64,000 nucleotides of DNA, taken from positions 1,488,001-1,552,000 of the forward strand of contig NZ_JAANAT010000001.1 in the NCBI RefSeq assembly GCF_011089895.1, in the 5' to 3' direction. Every line of letters begins with the position of its first letter. Within the stretch, counting starts at the first letter, position 1. The position numbers and the translations under genes were made by a program. This DNA is from Mucilaginibacter inviolabilis (lineage in GTDB: Bacteria > Bacteroidota > Bacteroidia > Sphingobacteriales > Sphingobacteriaceae). Shown piece after piece: positions 55,441-63,645 of the stretch. The notes under the pieces are model-generated. The model was not told the origin of the DNA and did no database searches. It saw only the letters and a program-made list of their open reading frames with translations.

Positions 55441-56451
55441 TCAGGCTTTTTGCCGGCGGAGGTTCTGGTATAGTAACAAACCGATGGGAATAGGCAACCA
55501 GAAGGTAAAAAAACGGAAGAGCAGCGTGATAATCAGCGCTGCATGTACGGGCACACCTAAAAGGGTATAAAAATAGGTCATTGCGCTTTCATAAGCGATC
55601 AGCGATCCGGGCGAAACCGGCAATGAGCCAACTACCAGCGTCAGCAGCAGGCCAAACATGATCCGGCTGACCGCCAGCCGTATATGAAATCCCTGCATAA
55701 TCGCCAAGATGGTTATCAAATCACAGGTAAGGATACAAAGCTGGAAGATCACGGCGAGGATGACGGGCTTTTTGTTTTTAAACAGCGCTTTCCAGCTATC
55801 AGCATGTCCCTGCTGAACAGGCAGCAGCCCGGCTTTGGCGATATAACGCTTCATAAAACCAAAATGGCTTAACTTACGCAGCACAAAGGATACAGCCTGT
55901 TTGTCAGCGATCAGTAAAACAGCGATTCCCAGGATGATAAAAAAAACAAAACCGGTGATCACCGTATATCGGATAACGGGAGACACAACGGGTACATGAT
56001 CCAAATACCAACCGTAAAAAATGCTCAATAAGGTTAAAAAGGCTATATAATAACAGACAGATTCCAATATCAGCGCGTTAAAAACCCGCGGCGGCGGGAC
56101 TTTTCTTTTGACCAGTTGACGGAAAATATAACCGTTGCCGCTGATGCCCCCGGTTGGTAAAGCCTGGTTGATAAACATAATGACCACTGACAGCTTGAAA
56201 AGGGTGAAGAAGCCAGCCGTTCCTGTTTCTCCCATCAGTAATATACGCAGCATCAGCATGTTGAATAGGTAGGTACTGAGCTGGGCGGCAACAGCCAATA
56301 AAAGCCAGGCTATGCTCATTTGGAAAAGCAACTGCCTGATATTATTCCATTTCCCGATATACCGCGCGGCAAAATAAAAAACGATAACGGACAGTGTGTA
56401 AAACACCATACGTGCAGGGCTGAATATAGATGTTGTTTTTGGGGAAGACAT
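55441..56451 (-). CDS. Lysylphosphatidylglycerol synthetase-like/UPF0104 flippase-domain protein
   Basis: The 336-residue protein is almost all membrane, with eight or nine predicted helices. It has NQALPTGGISGNGYIFRQL and LPVSPGSLIAYESAM, both typical of the UPF0104/DUF2156-type flippase-like family (AglD, MprF N-terminal domain). Such proteins move or shield lipids across the inner membrane. It has no C-terminal synthetase domain. It is on its own strand, convergent with the phosphorylase gene, and I see no operator before it. Confidence 0.82.
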   Translation of the reverse strand: MSSPKTTSIFSPARMVFYTLSVIVFYFAARYIGKWNNIRQLLFQMSIAWLLLAVAAQLSTYLFNMLMLRILLMGETGTAGFFTLFKLSVVIMFINQALPTGGISGNGYIFRQLVKRKVPPPRVFNALILESVCYYIAFLTLLSIFYGWYLDHVPVVSPVIRYTVITGFVFFIILGIAVLLIADKQAVSFVLRKLSHFGFMKRYIAKAGLLPVQQGHADSWKALFKNKKPVILAVIFQLCILTCDLITILAIMQGFHIRLAVSRIMFGLLLTLVVGSLPVSPGSLIAYESAMTYFYTLLGVPVHAALIITLLFRFFTFWLPIPIGLLLYQNLRRQKA

Positions 56452-56520
56452 GATCTGTATGTTTATTATTGCTTACCCGCCGCAAGAAGACTTAAAGACC
56501 ACCGGGTTAATGTGACTGAT

Positions 56521-56985
56521 TTAATACTCATATCGCCCGGTCTTTTCAGCCAGGGCAATTTTATAAACAATGAGTTCTACCTTACTACCCACATCACTTT
56601 CCTTCTCCGTGATACCATGGGACGGATGATCAGGCGCGTTTTCAGCCAGGGGCATGATCCGGTGGATAATAGCCTGCATCGCCTGCTGCTTTTCATCCAT
56701 ATCCGTTATTTCTTCAAACCGGCCCCACGCGATTACACTTTTCCAATGGAATATACTTTGGATATCATCCACCTCGAAGCACACTTCCGGGTTCTTGCGC
56801 ATCATGTCAATTTTCTTTCCCCGGGTGGAATGTCCGAATAGATACACGCCGTTATACGCATAGTTAATCGGAACGATATAAATACGACCATCCGCATAGC
56901 ACGCGATGCGACCGGTGACCTGTTGCCTTAACAAGTCCTCTATTTCGTTTGTTGTCAATTCACCTAACATATTTTGCCTCCTCAT
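56521..56985 (-). CDS. Pyridoxamine 5'-phosphate oxidase-like flavoprotein
   Basis: The 154-residue split-barrel protein begins LGELTTNEIEDLLRQQVTGRIACYADGRIYIVPINYAY and has FGHSTRGKKIDMM and CFEVDDIQ. These are the FMN- or F420-type PNPOx-like fold (Pfam Putative_PNPOx) rather than true PdxH. It may reduce or detoxify small molecules. It starts 8 bases after the small membrane gene and should share its operator. Relatives occur in DosR-type hypoxia regulons, from memory. Initiation could also be at Met6. Confidence 0.8.
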   Translation of the reverse strand: MRRQNMLGELTTNEIEDLLRQQVTGRIACYADGRIYIVPINYAYNGVYLFGHSTRGKKIDMMRKNPEVCFEVDDIQSIFHWKSVIAWGRFEEITDMDEKQQAMQAIIHRIMPLAENAPDHPSHGITEKESDVGSKVELIVYKIALAEKTGRYEY

Positions 56986-56993
56986 GATTATAG

Positions 56994-57125
56994 TTAGAAA
57001 CTATCGGGTTGAAAAAATTGGAAGATCATCAAAAGAATAAGCAGCAATAATTCCACCGATAGAAAAAGCACATAAGGATTTATCCTGCCCTTCCCCTTCT
57101 TCCCTGTTTTTTCTGCATGGTTCAT
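56994..57125 (-). CDS. Small membrane protein, 43 aa
   Basis: The 43-residue protein has a basic N-terminus (MNHAEKTGKKGKGRINPY) and one membrane helix (VLFLSVELLLLILLMIFQFF). The stop is 8 bases before the flavoprotein start. A FixK-like operator lies 33 bases from a -7 element 36 bases above the ATG. Together these make a real gene likely despite its size. Possible roles are a modulator of a larger membrane protein or an oxidase-type subunit; no homology is recognised. Confidence 0.6.
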   Translation of the reverse strand: MNHAEKTGKKGKGRINPYVLFLSVELLLLILLMIFQFFQPDSF

Positions 57126-57161
57126 CTGGCTGTACTTCTATCATTCGTTAAACGATCTGTA

Positions 57162-57204
57162 CAAAAGTTCAAAAAGATACGCCGGTATAAAATGATGACC
57201 ATCA
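57162..57204 (-). promoter_or_regulatory. FixK-like operator and -7 element, small membrane gene
   Basis: TGATGACCATCA (57193-57204). On the minus strand AACTTTTG (57162-57169) matches TAnnTTTG at seven of eight, 33 bases from centre to centre. The same operator may act rightward: TAGCTTTA (57272-57279) lies 77 bases away before the CHAD gene. Confidence 0.58.
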
Positions 57205-57271
57205 CTTAAATAGGTGACCTGCGCGGTGTACCGACATGACCATACGCATAGGACGGCACCTATCTTCCTGG

Positions 57272-57279
57272 TAGCTTTA
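57272..57279 (+). promoter_or_regulatory. Possible -7 element of the CHAD gene
   Basis: TAGCTTTA matches TAnnTTTG at seven of eight and shares the AGCTTT core of two other strong elements here. It lies 37 bases before the ATG at 57316 and supports that start. Its distance to the operator at 57193-57204 is 77 bases, 22 more than the 55-base class. Confidence 0.45.
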
Positions 57280-57315
57280 TCAAAACAATCTGGTGTAAAA
57301 GATTATTTTGATCAT

Positions 57316-58077
57316 ATGAAAAGGAAGAAAGGTGTTCAATATTTTGAGAACGAATGGAAGCGCATGAAGACCTATCTTAAATCTTATGTAAAGAAGGGGC
57401 ACCACGAAGACCTGCACCAATTCCGCATCCAGATTAAAAAACTAAGCGCTTTTTTTATCTTGTCTGATAGCCTGTCAGCCCATCCCAAGGGGAGCAAAAA
57501 TTTCAAACCGGTAAAAAGAATCTTTAAACAAGCCGGAAAGCTGCGAAATGCATTTATTCAACTGAAATTAACTGGCAGATTCAATACCAATAAACGACGA
57601 TCTCCGGATCCGCAGACAGCAAAGACCGACAGAAAATTCAGGGCGAATAGCGGCAAAAATCTTAAAAAGATCAAAAACGTCCACCGGAAACTAAAAAGAA
57701 ATATAAAATCTTTCAAAGGAACGGCTGTCCTTCAATTTTATCAAAACCAACTCCGGCATATTGCGGGGTTATTGTCGCCGCTTCAGTTTAACGAAAAATT
57801 ACATGAGTGCCGAAAACTGATTAAAGTGCTGCTATACGATTATCAGTTGGTTCGGGCTACTTCGGGTATCGTGTTGAATGAAGATTACCTGGACCGGTTA
57901 CAGGACGCGATCGGCAACTGGCATGATTACCAACTATCCACAGCCCTTCTGACTGGAGATCATACAACAGCCGATATTACAGCGGACGTTATGAGCGAGC
58001 CACAGCTGAAACTAGAAGAAAACATCGCCGGCCTAAGCCATGATTTTTATCGCCGGGCAGCTATTACCGCAGTCTGA
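57316..58077 (+). CDS. CHAD-domain protein
   Basis: A basic 253-residue protein with the helical CHAD fold: His/Arg/Lys-rich helices such as LHQFRIQIKKLSAFF and LHECRKLIKVLLYDYQL, and conserved Asp-Gly region LQDAIGNWHDYQL. CHAD domains bind inorganic polyphosphate. No CYTH phosphatase domain is attached. I chose the ATG at 57316; the frame also opens at a GTG at 57214, but that lies before the predicted -7 element. It converges with the beta-CASP gene. Polyphosphate handling in stationary or hypoxic cells is inferred. Confidence 0.8.
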   Translation: MKRKKGVQYFENEWKRMKTYLKSYVKKGHHEDLHQFRIQIKKLSAFFILSDSLSAHPKGSKNFKPVKRIFKQAGKLRNAFIQLKLTGRFNTNKRRSPDPQTAKTDRKFRANSGKNLKKIKNVHRKLKRNIKSFKGTAVLQFYQNQLRHIAGLLSPLQFNEKLHECRKLIKVLLYDYQLVRATSGIVLNEDYLDRLQDAIGNWHDYQLSTALLTGDHTTADITADVMSEPQLKLEENIAGLSHDFYRRAAITAV

Positions 58078-58095
58078 TCATACACATTGATCAGA
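58073..58095. terminator. Short hairpin between convergent genes
   Basis: TCTGATCA (58073-58080) and its complement (58088-58095) flank 7 bases and overlap the CHAD stop codon. It could act as a weak terminator. It also contains a TGATCA core, but its spacing is not that of the FixK-like operators. Confidence 0.35.
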
Positions 58096-58176
58096 TCCGG
58101 AGGATAAACCTGTTTCCTTTAATTTAGCCATTCCGCAGGTATCGGGTTCAAAGCCTGTCCGCGCCCTTCCATTGAC

Positions 58177-59604
58177 TTACTGAGCGTTCAATTGGTGCTG
58201 ATTTATCGAAAACAGCAATTTGGAAATACCCTCCTTCATGATTGTAACGGGAACCTGAAGTTCATCTTTAATTTTGATACGGAGCGCCTCTTGTGCGCTG
58301 GGTTCACCATGCACGAGAAAAACCTCTCCAGGTGCCGGTACAAACCCTTTTATCCATGTTAGCAGTTCGCCCTGATCAGCATGCGCTGACAAACCACCGA
58401 TCTCCACTACCCGCGCTTTGACGGGATAATATTGTCCATGGATCTTGATTTCCGGAGCCTGGTTAAGCAGTGCCCTCCCGCGGGTGCCTTCGGCCTGGTA
58501 ACCGATCATCAGGAGGGTATTTTTCTTATCACCCAGATAATGTTTAAGATATTCCAGGACCCTGCCACCCGTAAGCATTCCGCTGGCGGCAAGTACGATC
58601 TTGCTTCCCCGCTGACGGATGATCTTTTCCGTATGATGATAATCCGGATTGACGGTCACTCCGCTGAACATGCGGGCAGCTTCAGCAGGCGGAAGGGTTA
58701 GCCAGTCCGGGTATTTTAACAGGGACCGGCCAGCCGAAGCGGCCATCGGGCTATCCAGGAAAACCGGGATATCCTGTGGTATAGTTTTGCTGTTTTTCAG
58801 TCGGTACAGAATATGCATCACATCCTGCGCCCGGCCTACCGCAAAACATGGAATCAGCAAATTACCGCGCTGAAAAATCGTATTCTTGATGGCCAGGGCG
58901 AATGCTTCCGCCGGATCAGCTTCCCCATGCAGGCGATCCCCGTAAGTGGATTCCATGATCACATAATCAGCTTTAACAGGATGAACCGGCGGAGGTAGTA
59001 ATTCTGAATGATACCGGCCGATGTCACCGGAAAAAACAATAGTTTTCCCGTAGCAATTGATTTCCACGGAACAGGCGCCCAAAATATGTCCGGCGGAAAA
59101 AAAGCGAAACCCGATTTCCTCATTCAGATGAAATGTATGCCCCGGTTCCTGCGTGACAAACTGTTGCAGGGCATGCTCTACATCCGTTGTCGTATATAAC
59201 GGTTCAGCAGGTTGGTGCTTACTATAACCATGCCTGTTGGCTTTATCGGCATCCTCTTCCTGTAATTTTGCACTGTCCCTCAGGATCAGCTCTGTCAGGT
59301 CACGAGTGGGCGGACTCATGTAAATCTTACCCCGGTACCCGTTTTTGACGAATAAAGGGATATACCCGCAATGGTCAAGATGGGCATGGGTAAGGATCAT
59401 CACGTCAACGGTTGAAAGCTCAGCCGACGGCTTTTCCCAGTTTCTTTCCCGGAGAGATTTAATACCCTGAAATAAACCACAATCCACCAGGATGTTCAGG
59501 TCTGGTGTTTGCAGCAAATGTTTTGAACCGGTAACTGTTTCTGCGGCCCCAAAAGACTGTAAATAAACAGCCTCGTTAGGAAAGGCTTCATTTTCATTAT
59601 TCAT
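58177..59604 (-). CDS. Metallo-beta-lactamase/beta-CASP hydrolase
   Basis: The 475-residue protein has the MBL motif HAHLDHCGYIP (two zinc ions) near residue 73, downstream metal ligands in GHILGACS and FSGDIGRYHSELL, a beta-CASP insertion, and the RNA-specificity tail (ILAASGMLTGGRVL, GLSAHADQGELL, VHGEPSAQEAL). Relatives are the archaeal CPSF-like and bacterial RNases J-type or YsxB-like RNA-processing nucleases. The cofactor residues are intact. An operator lies 33 bases from a -7 element before it. Under stress it might degrade or mature RNA; substrate unknown. Confidence 0.88.
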   Translation of the reverse strand: MNNENEAFPNEAVYLQSFGAAETVTGSKHLLQTPDLNILVDCGLFQGIKSLRERNWEKPSAELSTVDVMILTHAHLDHCGYIPLFVKNGYRGKIYMSPPTRDLTELILRDSAKLQEEDADKANRHGYSKHQPAEPLYTTTDVEHALQQFVTQEPGHTFHLNEEIGFRFFSAGHILGACSVEINCYGKTIVFSGDIGRYHSELLPPPVHPVKADYVIMESTYGDRLHGEADPAEAFALAIKNTIFQRGNLLIPCFAVGRAQDVMHILYRLKNSKTIPQDIPVFLDSPMAASAGRSLLKYPDWLTLPPAEAARMFSGVTVNPDYHHTEKIIRQRGSKIVLAASGMLTGGRVLEYLKHYLGDKKNTLLMIGYQAEGTRGRALLNQAPEIKIHGQYYPVKARVVEIGGLSAHADQGELLTWIKGFVPAPGEVFLVHGEPSAQEALRIKIKDELQVPVTIMKEGISKLLFSINQHQLNAQ

Positions 59605-59640
59605 GATGAATGGTTTTAATGGTCAGTTTATATTATGCTA

Positions 59641-59683
59641 TAAAATTAGTTTATAGTCAAGGCCTAAATACTGATGCAGATCA
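59641..59683 (-). promoter_or_regulatory. FixK-like operator and -7 element, beta-CASP gene
   Basis: TGATGCAGATCA (59672-59683). TAATTTTA on the minus strand (59641-59648) matches TAnnTTTG at seven of eight, 33 bases from centre to centre, 36 bases before the gene. Confidence 0.64.
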
Positions 59684-59693
59684 CCTCAGGAAC

Positions 59694-59736
59694 TGATCTG
59701 GGTCATAGCGGTTCTTCAGAAATACCGGGAAATTTG
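59694..59736 (+). promoter_or_regulatory. FixK-like operator and -7 element, hsp20
   Basis: TGATCTGGGTCA (59694-59705) is centred 33 bases before GAAATTTG (59729-59736; seven of eight matches to TAnnTTTG). It lies only 10 bases from the operator of the divergent beta-CASP gene. Confidence 0.62.
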
Positions 59737-59761
59737 GGCCATAAACATTAAATAAATCATT

Positions 59762-60193
59762 ATGTCAACTTTAGAAAAAACTAACAGTTCCCCTTCATTA
59801 AAATCAATGATGGAAGATTTTTGGAACGCCGGCGGATCCTTTGACAAACATTTCCTTTCCGACGAGCATTTGCCTGCGGTTAATATCAGGGAAAAAGAAG
59901 ATACTTTTGAACTGGAAGTAGCCGCACCGGGCTTTAAAAAAGACGATTTTAAGATTTCCACCGAAAACGGTCTGATGACCATCAGTGCGGAAACCAGCAG
60001 GGAAGAAAAAGAGGAAAAAGAAAACTATACCCGCAGGGAGTTTTCCAAAAGGGCTTTTACGCGCACCTTTAAACTGCCGGAAAATGTCCAGGAAGAAAAG
60101 ATCAAAGCTTCATACAAACATGGTTTACTGGCTATAGATCTTAAAAAGACAAATCATGTTCCAGCAGCCAAAAAAGAAGTAAAAATTGACTGA
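59762..60193 (+). CDS. Small heat-shock protein Hsp20
   Basis: The 143-residue protein has a short N-terminal arm, the alpha-crystallin domain (about 38-128; VNIREKEDTFELEVAAPGF, ISAETSREE, FKLPENV) and a YKHGLLAIDLKK end. No I-x-I/V tail motif is obvious apart from VKID, so oligomer control may be weaker. It holds unfolded proteins. Like Acr/HspX of mycobacteria it lies within an operator-controlled stress set. A 50-base gap separates it from the next gene, probably one transcript. Confidence 0.93.
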   Translation: MSTLEKTNSSPSLKSMMEDFWNAGGSFDKHFLSDEHLPAVNIREKEDTFELEVAAPGFKKDDFKISTENGLMTISAETSREEKEEKENYTRREFSKRAFTRTFKLPENVQEEKIKASYKHGLLAIDLKKTNHVPAAKKEVKID

Positions 60194-60243
60194 TCCGAAA
60201 TCTCCGGACAATTGTTCAAAGCCATTTCAATCTTAATAATACC

Positions 60244-60747
60244 ATGACGTCAGACCTTATCAAGCAATATCTTGACACCAAACGCAGGATTGCTGACCTG
60301 GAATTTTATAAAATTGAGACCGCTTTCCTGCTGCGTTTACTGGATGACTATTTCATCCGCCTGTCAGCCCCTCTGTACCTGGCAAAACTCAAACGGGCAG
60401 GAAAGCAATTTTACCAATTGGAAACGGACCTGCAGCAAACGGGAAGGCACCTCAACCAGCAGCTCAAACAACTTGAAATGATCTTCAAAGGAGCCTCCCC
60501 AAAAGCGCGGGTCCCGTTTGCTACTACCGCCCAATTTGAAGAACGCAGCGGCAGGTTAACCAAAGATTACGGCGCCGCAAAAACAAACCTTTTCCTGATG
60601 ATCGCAAAAATAAAGCACACGATTATCCATATACCGGTCAATGGCGCTGTGGAGAACAATATTCCATCAAACGAAGTTATTGCACCGATTAATTTAAAAG
60701 TTACAGCGAGTGATAATAGTTGTCCCCCGTTCAATCGTAATCTATGA
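60244..60747 (+). CDS. Hypothetical helical protein, 167 aa
   Basis: The 167-residue protein is rich in Leu, Gln and Lys with long predicted helices (LKRAGKQFYQLETDLQQTGRH). No signal peptide, membrane segment or known domain is seen; the last 35 residues appear disordered. It follows hsp20 and its end overlaps the end of the convergent BON gene by 17 bases. It may be co-expressed with hsp20. Function unknown. Confidence 0.62.
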   Translation: MTSDLIKQYLDTKRRIADLEFYKIETAFLLRLLDDYFIRLSAPLYLAKLKRAGKQFYQLETDLQQTGRHLNQQLKQLEMIFKGASPKARVPFATTAQFEERSGRLTKDYGAAKTNLFLMIAKIKHTIIHIPVNGAVENNIPSNEVIAPINLKVTASDNSCPPFNRNL

Positions 60748-61387
60748 GGATCTGATCGTCCACGCTGGATACTCCCGGTGCAGACCAGGCAGCATGGGCC
60801 GCTTCTGTTCGCTCGTTCCAGGAATGGACCCGGCCTTTCAATATGACCTGACCACCCCGTATTTCGACCTGAATTCCTGAAGCTTCCAGGATCGCCCTGC
60901 GTTGCAGCGCCTTAGCGATATCCCCTTTGATGAGTAACGCGTCAGGCTGAGGTTTTACAGAGATCCTGTCAGTTACCTGCTTAATACCTTTCTGGCAGCA
61001 AATGGCATTACAAACCTCTTCTTTTTGATAGGCCCAGTCCACATGCCCTTCCAGGCAAACCCCGCCATTTTCCACTTTCACCTGTATCCGGTCATTAGGA
61101 ATGGTGGTGTGCCATTTCAGGGCATTTAATACATTCCGGGTGATCAAGCCATCGGGTAATTGATTGTCGGGGGACAGGACCACCTCCAAATTTGTATTAA
61201 CACCCTTTACACCTTTGATCCTGCGGGCCACTTTCCCGGCAATCATTTTCCCGGCAAAGGAACATACGTGACCACTGAGTGTAACCACTCCCTGATCAAC
61301 ATTCACCTTGATTCCGGTTGAATTAACCATTGGCTCCCATTGCAGTTCGTCGATGACGTCTTGCTGAATTTCTTTATCTGTATTCAT
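60731..61387 (-). CDS. Triple BON-domain protein
   Basis: The 218-residue protein contains three BON repeats (about 5-70, 75-145 and 148-215), each with the VDVxxGVVTLSGxV pattern: VNVDQGVVTLSGHV, VKVENGGVCLEGHV and VEIRGGQVILKGRV. No signal peptide is visible, so it would act in the cytoplasm, unlike OsmY. BON domains bind phospholipid or lipid-like surfaces. Two operator copies (one exact, one with one mismatch) at 55 and 33 bases from its -7 element suggest strong low-oxygen induction. It converges with the 167-residue gene. Confidence 0.85.
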   Translation of the reverse strand: MNTDKEIQQDVIDELQWEPMVNSTGIKVNVDQGVVTLSGHVCSFAGKMIAGKVARRIKGVKGVNTNLEVVLSPDNQLPDGLITRNVLNALKWHTTIPNDRIQVKVENGGVCLEGHVDWAYQKEEVCNAICCQKGIKQVTDRISVKPQPDALLIKGDIAKALQRRAILEASGIQVEIRGGQVILKGRVHSWNERTEAAHAAWSAPGVSSVDDQILIDYD

Positions 61388-61415
61388 AATCGTATTGATT
61401 TAATGATCGGTCTGA

Positions 61416-61480
61416 CAAAATTGCGCAGGTCCATGCCCTGAAAAAATGATCCTGCTCAATACATTACCTGATGCCGATCA
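61416..61480 (-). promoter_or_regulatory. Double FixK-like operators and -7 element, BON gene
   Basis: CAATTTTG on the minus strand (61416-61423; seven of eight matches to TAnnTTTG) has a near-match operator TGATCCTGCTCA (61447-61458) at 33 bases and an exact operator TGATGCCGATCA (61469-61480) at 55 bases. Both spacings seen elsewhere occur together here. Confidence 0.6.
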
Positions 61481-61543
61481 AATCCGCATCAGCAATGGTA
61501 TAAACCACCGTCAGGCTTTTGTGTGCGATGTCATTTATTCAGG

Positions 61544-61586
61544 TGACCGGGAGCATTTATCCGGAGCGGAAAAAGACCAAACTTTG
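61544..61586 (+). promoter_or_regulatory. Near-match operator and -7 element, USP-adh operon
   Basis: TGACCGGGAGCA (61544-61555) differs from TGAY-N4-RTCA at one core base, but AAACTTTG (61579-61586; seven of eight matches to TAnnTTTG) lies exactly 33 bases away, so it is probably functional. The gene starts 29 bases further. Confidence 0.5.
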
Positions 61587-61615
61587 TATAGGATAAAACT
61601 TTAAAACCACCCCAT

Positions 61616-62500
61616 ATGAAAACGATATTAGTTCCCACCGATTTCTCCGCACCAGCAAATAATGCAGCACGTTACGCCCTGCACCTGGCCAAAAACATGA
61701 GAACAGGTATCCGGTTATGCAGTGCAATTTCAGTCCCTGCTGAGGCTCCGATGGCGCCACAAATCGCGTGGCCGCTGGAAGATTATACCTCTATTAAAAG
61801 CTTCGTGACAGAACAACTGGAGCTATCTGTAGAAAAGCTGGAAGAAAAACTGGAGGAACAGGCGGAAAGCCTTCCACCCGTTTACCAGCCCCCTATTGGT
61901 TACAGCAGCGAAGTTGGTTCCGTAACAGAAGTGATCAGAAACACAATGGACGAACAGAAAATGTCCCTGGTCGTGATGGGTATGTCCGGTGCGGGCGGCC
62001 TCAGCCGTTATTTTCTGGGCAGCAACAGCCGTGACCTGATCGAAAAAGCCAGTTTCCCGGTCTTGCTTATTCCGGGAGATTTTACCTACCAGCCTATTAA
62101 AAAGATCGCCTTTGCCACCGATTTAAGCAAGGGAGATATTGAAGTAATTCATTCCCTGGCAGGCATGGCGCGCTATTTTAACGCGGAGATCCTCGTTAGT
62201 CATATTACTGATGAAAAGCATGAAAATCACACGGAACAACGGGAGATCGATGATTTCCTGACTGAAGTATCGGATAAAGTCAATTATCCCAAGATCTATT
62301 ACCGCCATGTCAAAAGCATCGATGTGGATCGCGGCCTGACCTGGCTTTATGAGCACAGCCAGATCGATATGCTGGCCATGGTCCACCGCCCCCATCAGTT
62401 CCTTTCGAAACTAATCCAGGGCAGCCATACACAGCGGCTGGCTAGACATATTACTATTCCATTGCTGGTATTTCCCCCAGACTGTTGCGCAGCTATTTAA
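61616..62500 (+). CDS. Tandem universal stress protein
   Basis: The 294-residue protein has two UspA domains: MKTILVPTDFSAPANNAARYALHLA and KKIAFATDLSKGDIEVIHSLA. The first half has a good ATP loop (VVMGMSGAGGLSRYFLGSNSRDLI), so nucleotide binding is likely. It has the same overall layout as the USP at 45996, and the two are probably duplicates. The gene precedes a zinc alcohol dehydrogenase by 47 bases and likely leads that transcript. Confidence 0.9.
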   Translation: MKTILVPTDFSAPANNAARYALHLAKNMRTGIRLCSAISVPAEAPMAPQIAWPLEDYTSIKSFVTEQLELSVEKLEEKLEEQAESLPPVYQPPIGYSSEVGSVTEVIRNTMDEQKMSLVVMGMSGAGGLSRYFLGSNSRDLIEKASFPVLLIPGDFTYQPIKKIAFATDLSKGDIEVIHSLAGMARYFNAEILVSHITDEKHENHTEQREIDDFLTEVSDKVNYPKIYYRHVKSIDVDRGLTWLYEHSQIDMLAMVHRPHQFLSKLIQGSHTQRLARHITIPLLVFPPDCCAAI

Positions 62501-62547
62501 CGCCCATGAACTGTAAACATCATTTAAGATCAATTAACTGACGTAAA

Positions 62548-63555
62548 ATGAAAACTCCCGGCTACATGCAGGCTATGGTATTTGAAAGAACAGGCCAGCC
62601 ACTTATTCTTAAACGGGTACCGGTTCCAAAGCCCGGTGAGGGCCAGGTGTTACTGAAGATCCTCGCCTGCGGTATTTGCAGGACGGACCTGCATATTCTG
62701 GATGGTGAACTTGACCAGCCTAAACTTCCGCTGATCCCTGGTCACGAGATTATCGCGGTGGTAGCCGGATGGGGACAAGGGCTGAAACATCCCGCATTAA
62801 AAACTATCGTGGGTGTTCCCTGGCTGGGTTATACCTGCGGAGTTTGCCGGTATTGCAAACAGGGCAAGGAAAATCTATGTGATCATGCGTTGTTCACCGG
62901 TTATACCATTGATGGCGGTTATGCCGAATATGCTGTAGCCGATGCGCGATATTGTTTCCCCATTGACGTTCATTATCACAACGCATCAGCTGCGCCCCTG
63001 CTCTGTGCCGGGCTGATCGGATTTCGTTCCTACCGGATGATCAATCCGGCCGCGATAAATATTGGGATTTACGGCTTTGGCGCCGCGGCGCATATCATCA
63101 TCCAAATTGCCCGGGCGCAGGGAAAAAGAGTTTTTGCCTTCACCCGTGACGGCGATGCAGCCGCGCAGCAATTTGCCAGGCAATCGGGAGCCGTTTGGGC
63201 GGGCAGCAGCACGGAAGCGGCTCCTGAGTTATTGGATGCCGCTATGATATTTGCATCTGTTGGTGAACTGATCCCTATGGCTTTAAAACAACTGGTAAAG
63301 GCCGGCCAGGTTATTTGCGGAGGTATCCATATGTCGGAGATCCCTGCCTTTTCCTATGACCTCCTATGGGGGGAGAGGATAATCCAATCGGTCGCTAACC
63401 TGACCCGTCAGGATGGCCTGGACTTCTTCGATATATTAAGAACGATCCCTGTTCAAACGCAGACGACCATGTTCCCGCTTGCACAAGCCAATGAAGCTAT
63501 TGAAAAATTAAGGAACGGGCAAATCAACGGGGCGGCCGTTTTGACCATGACCTGA
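62548..63555 (+). CDS. Zinc-dependent alcohol dehydrogenase
   Basis: A 335-residue medium-chain dehydrogenase with catalytic zinc ligands in CGICRTDLH, PGHEII and LLCAG and structural zinc cysteines in CGVCRYCKQGKENLC. The cofactor site reads GIYGFGAAAHIII instead of GxGGLG, which is unusual and may favour NADP. It is only distantly related to the enzyme at 31248. Substrate is probably a short alcohol or aldehyde. It follows the USP and precedes a cation ATPase. Confidence 0.88.
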   Translation: MKTPGYMQAMVFERTGQPLILKRVPVPKPGEGQVLLKILACGICRTDLHILDGELDQPKLPLIPGHEIIAVVAGWGQGLKHPALKTIVGVPWLGYTCGVCRYCKQGKENLCDHALFTGYTIDGGYAEYAVADARYCFPIDVHYHNASAAPLLCAGLIGFRSYRMINPAAINIGIYGFGAAAHIIIQIARAQGKRVFAFTRDGDAAAQQFARQSGAVWAGSSTEAAPELLDAAMIFASVGELIPMALKQLVKAGQVICGGIHMSEIPAFSYDLLWGERIIQSVANLTRQDGLDFFDILRTIPVQTQTTMFPLAQANEAIEKLRNGQINGAAVLTMT

Positions 63556-63645
63556 AACTATTTTACCTGAAGCCGGGGACCAAGTAATCGAAGGGTTTTG
63601 TCGTTCCAGCTTTTACCCACTTTTCAACTCATGTTTAAAAATTAA

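Noticed and set aside
58073..58095. TGATCA-containing inverted repeat as another operator
   Set aside because: Half-site spacing is wrong and it lies between two gene ends, where a terminator is more likely.
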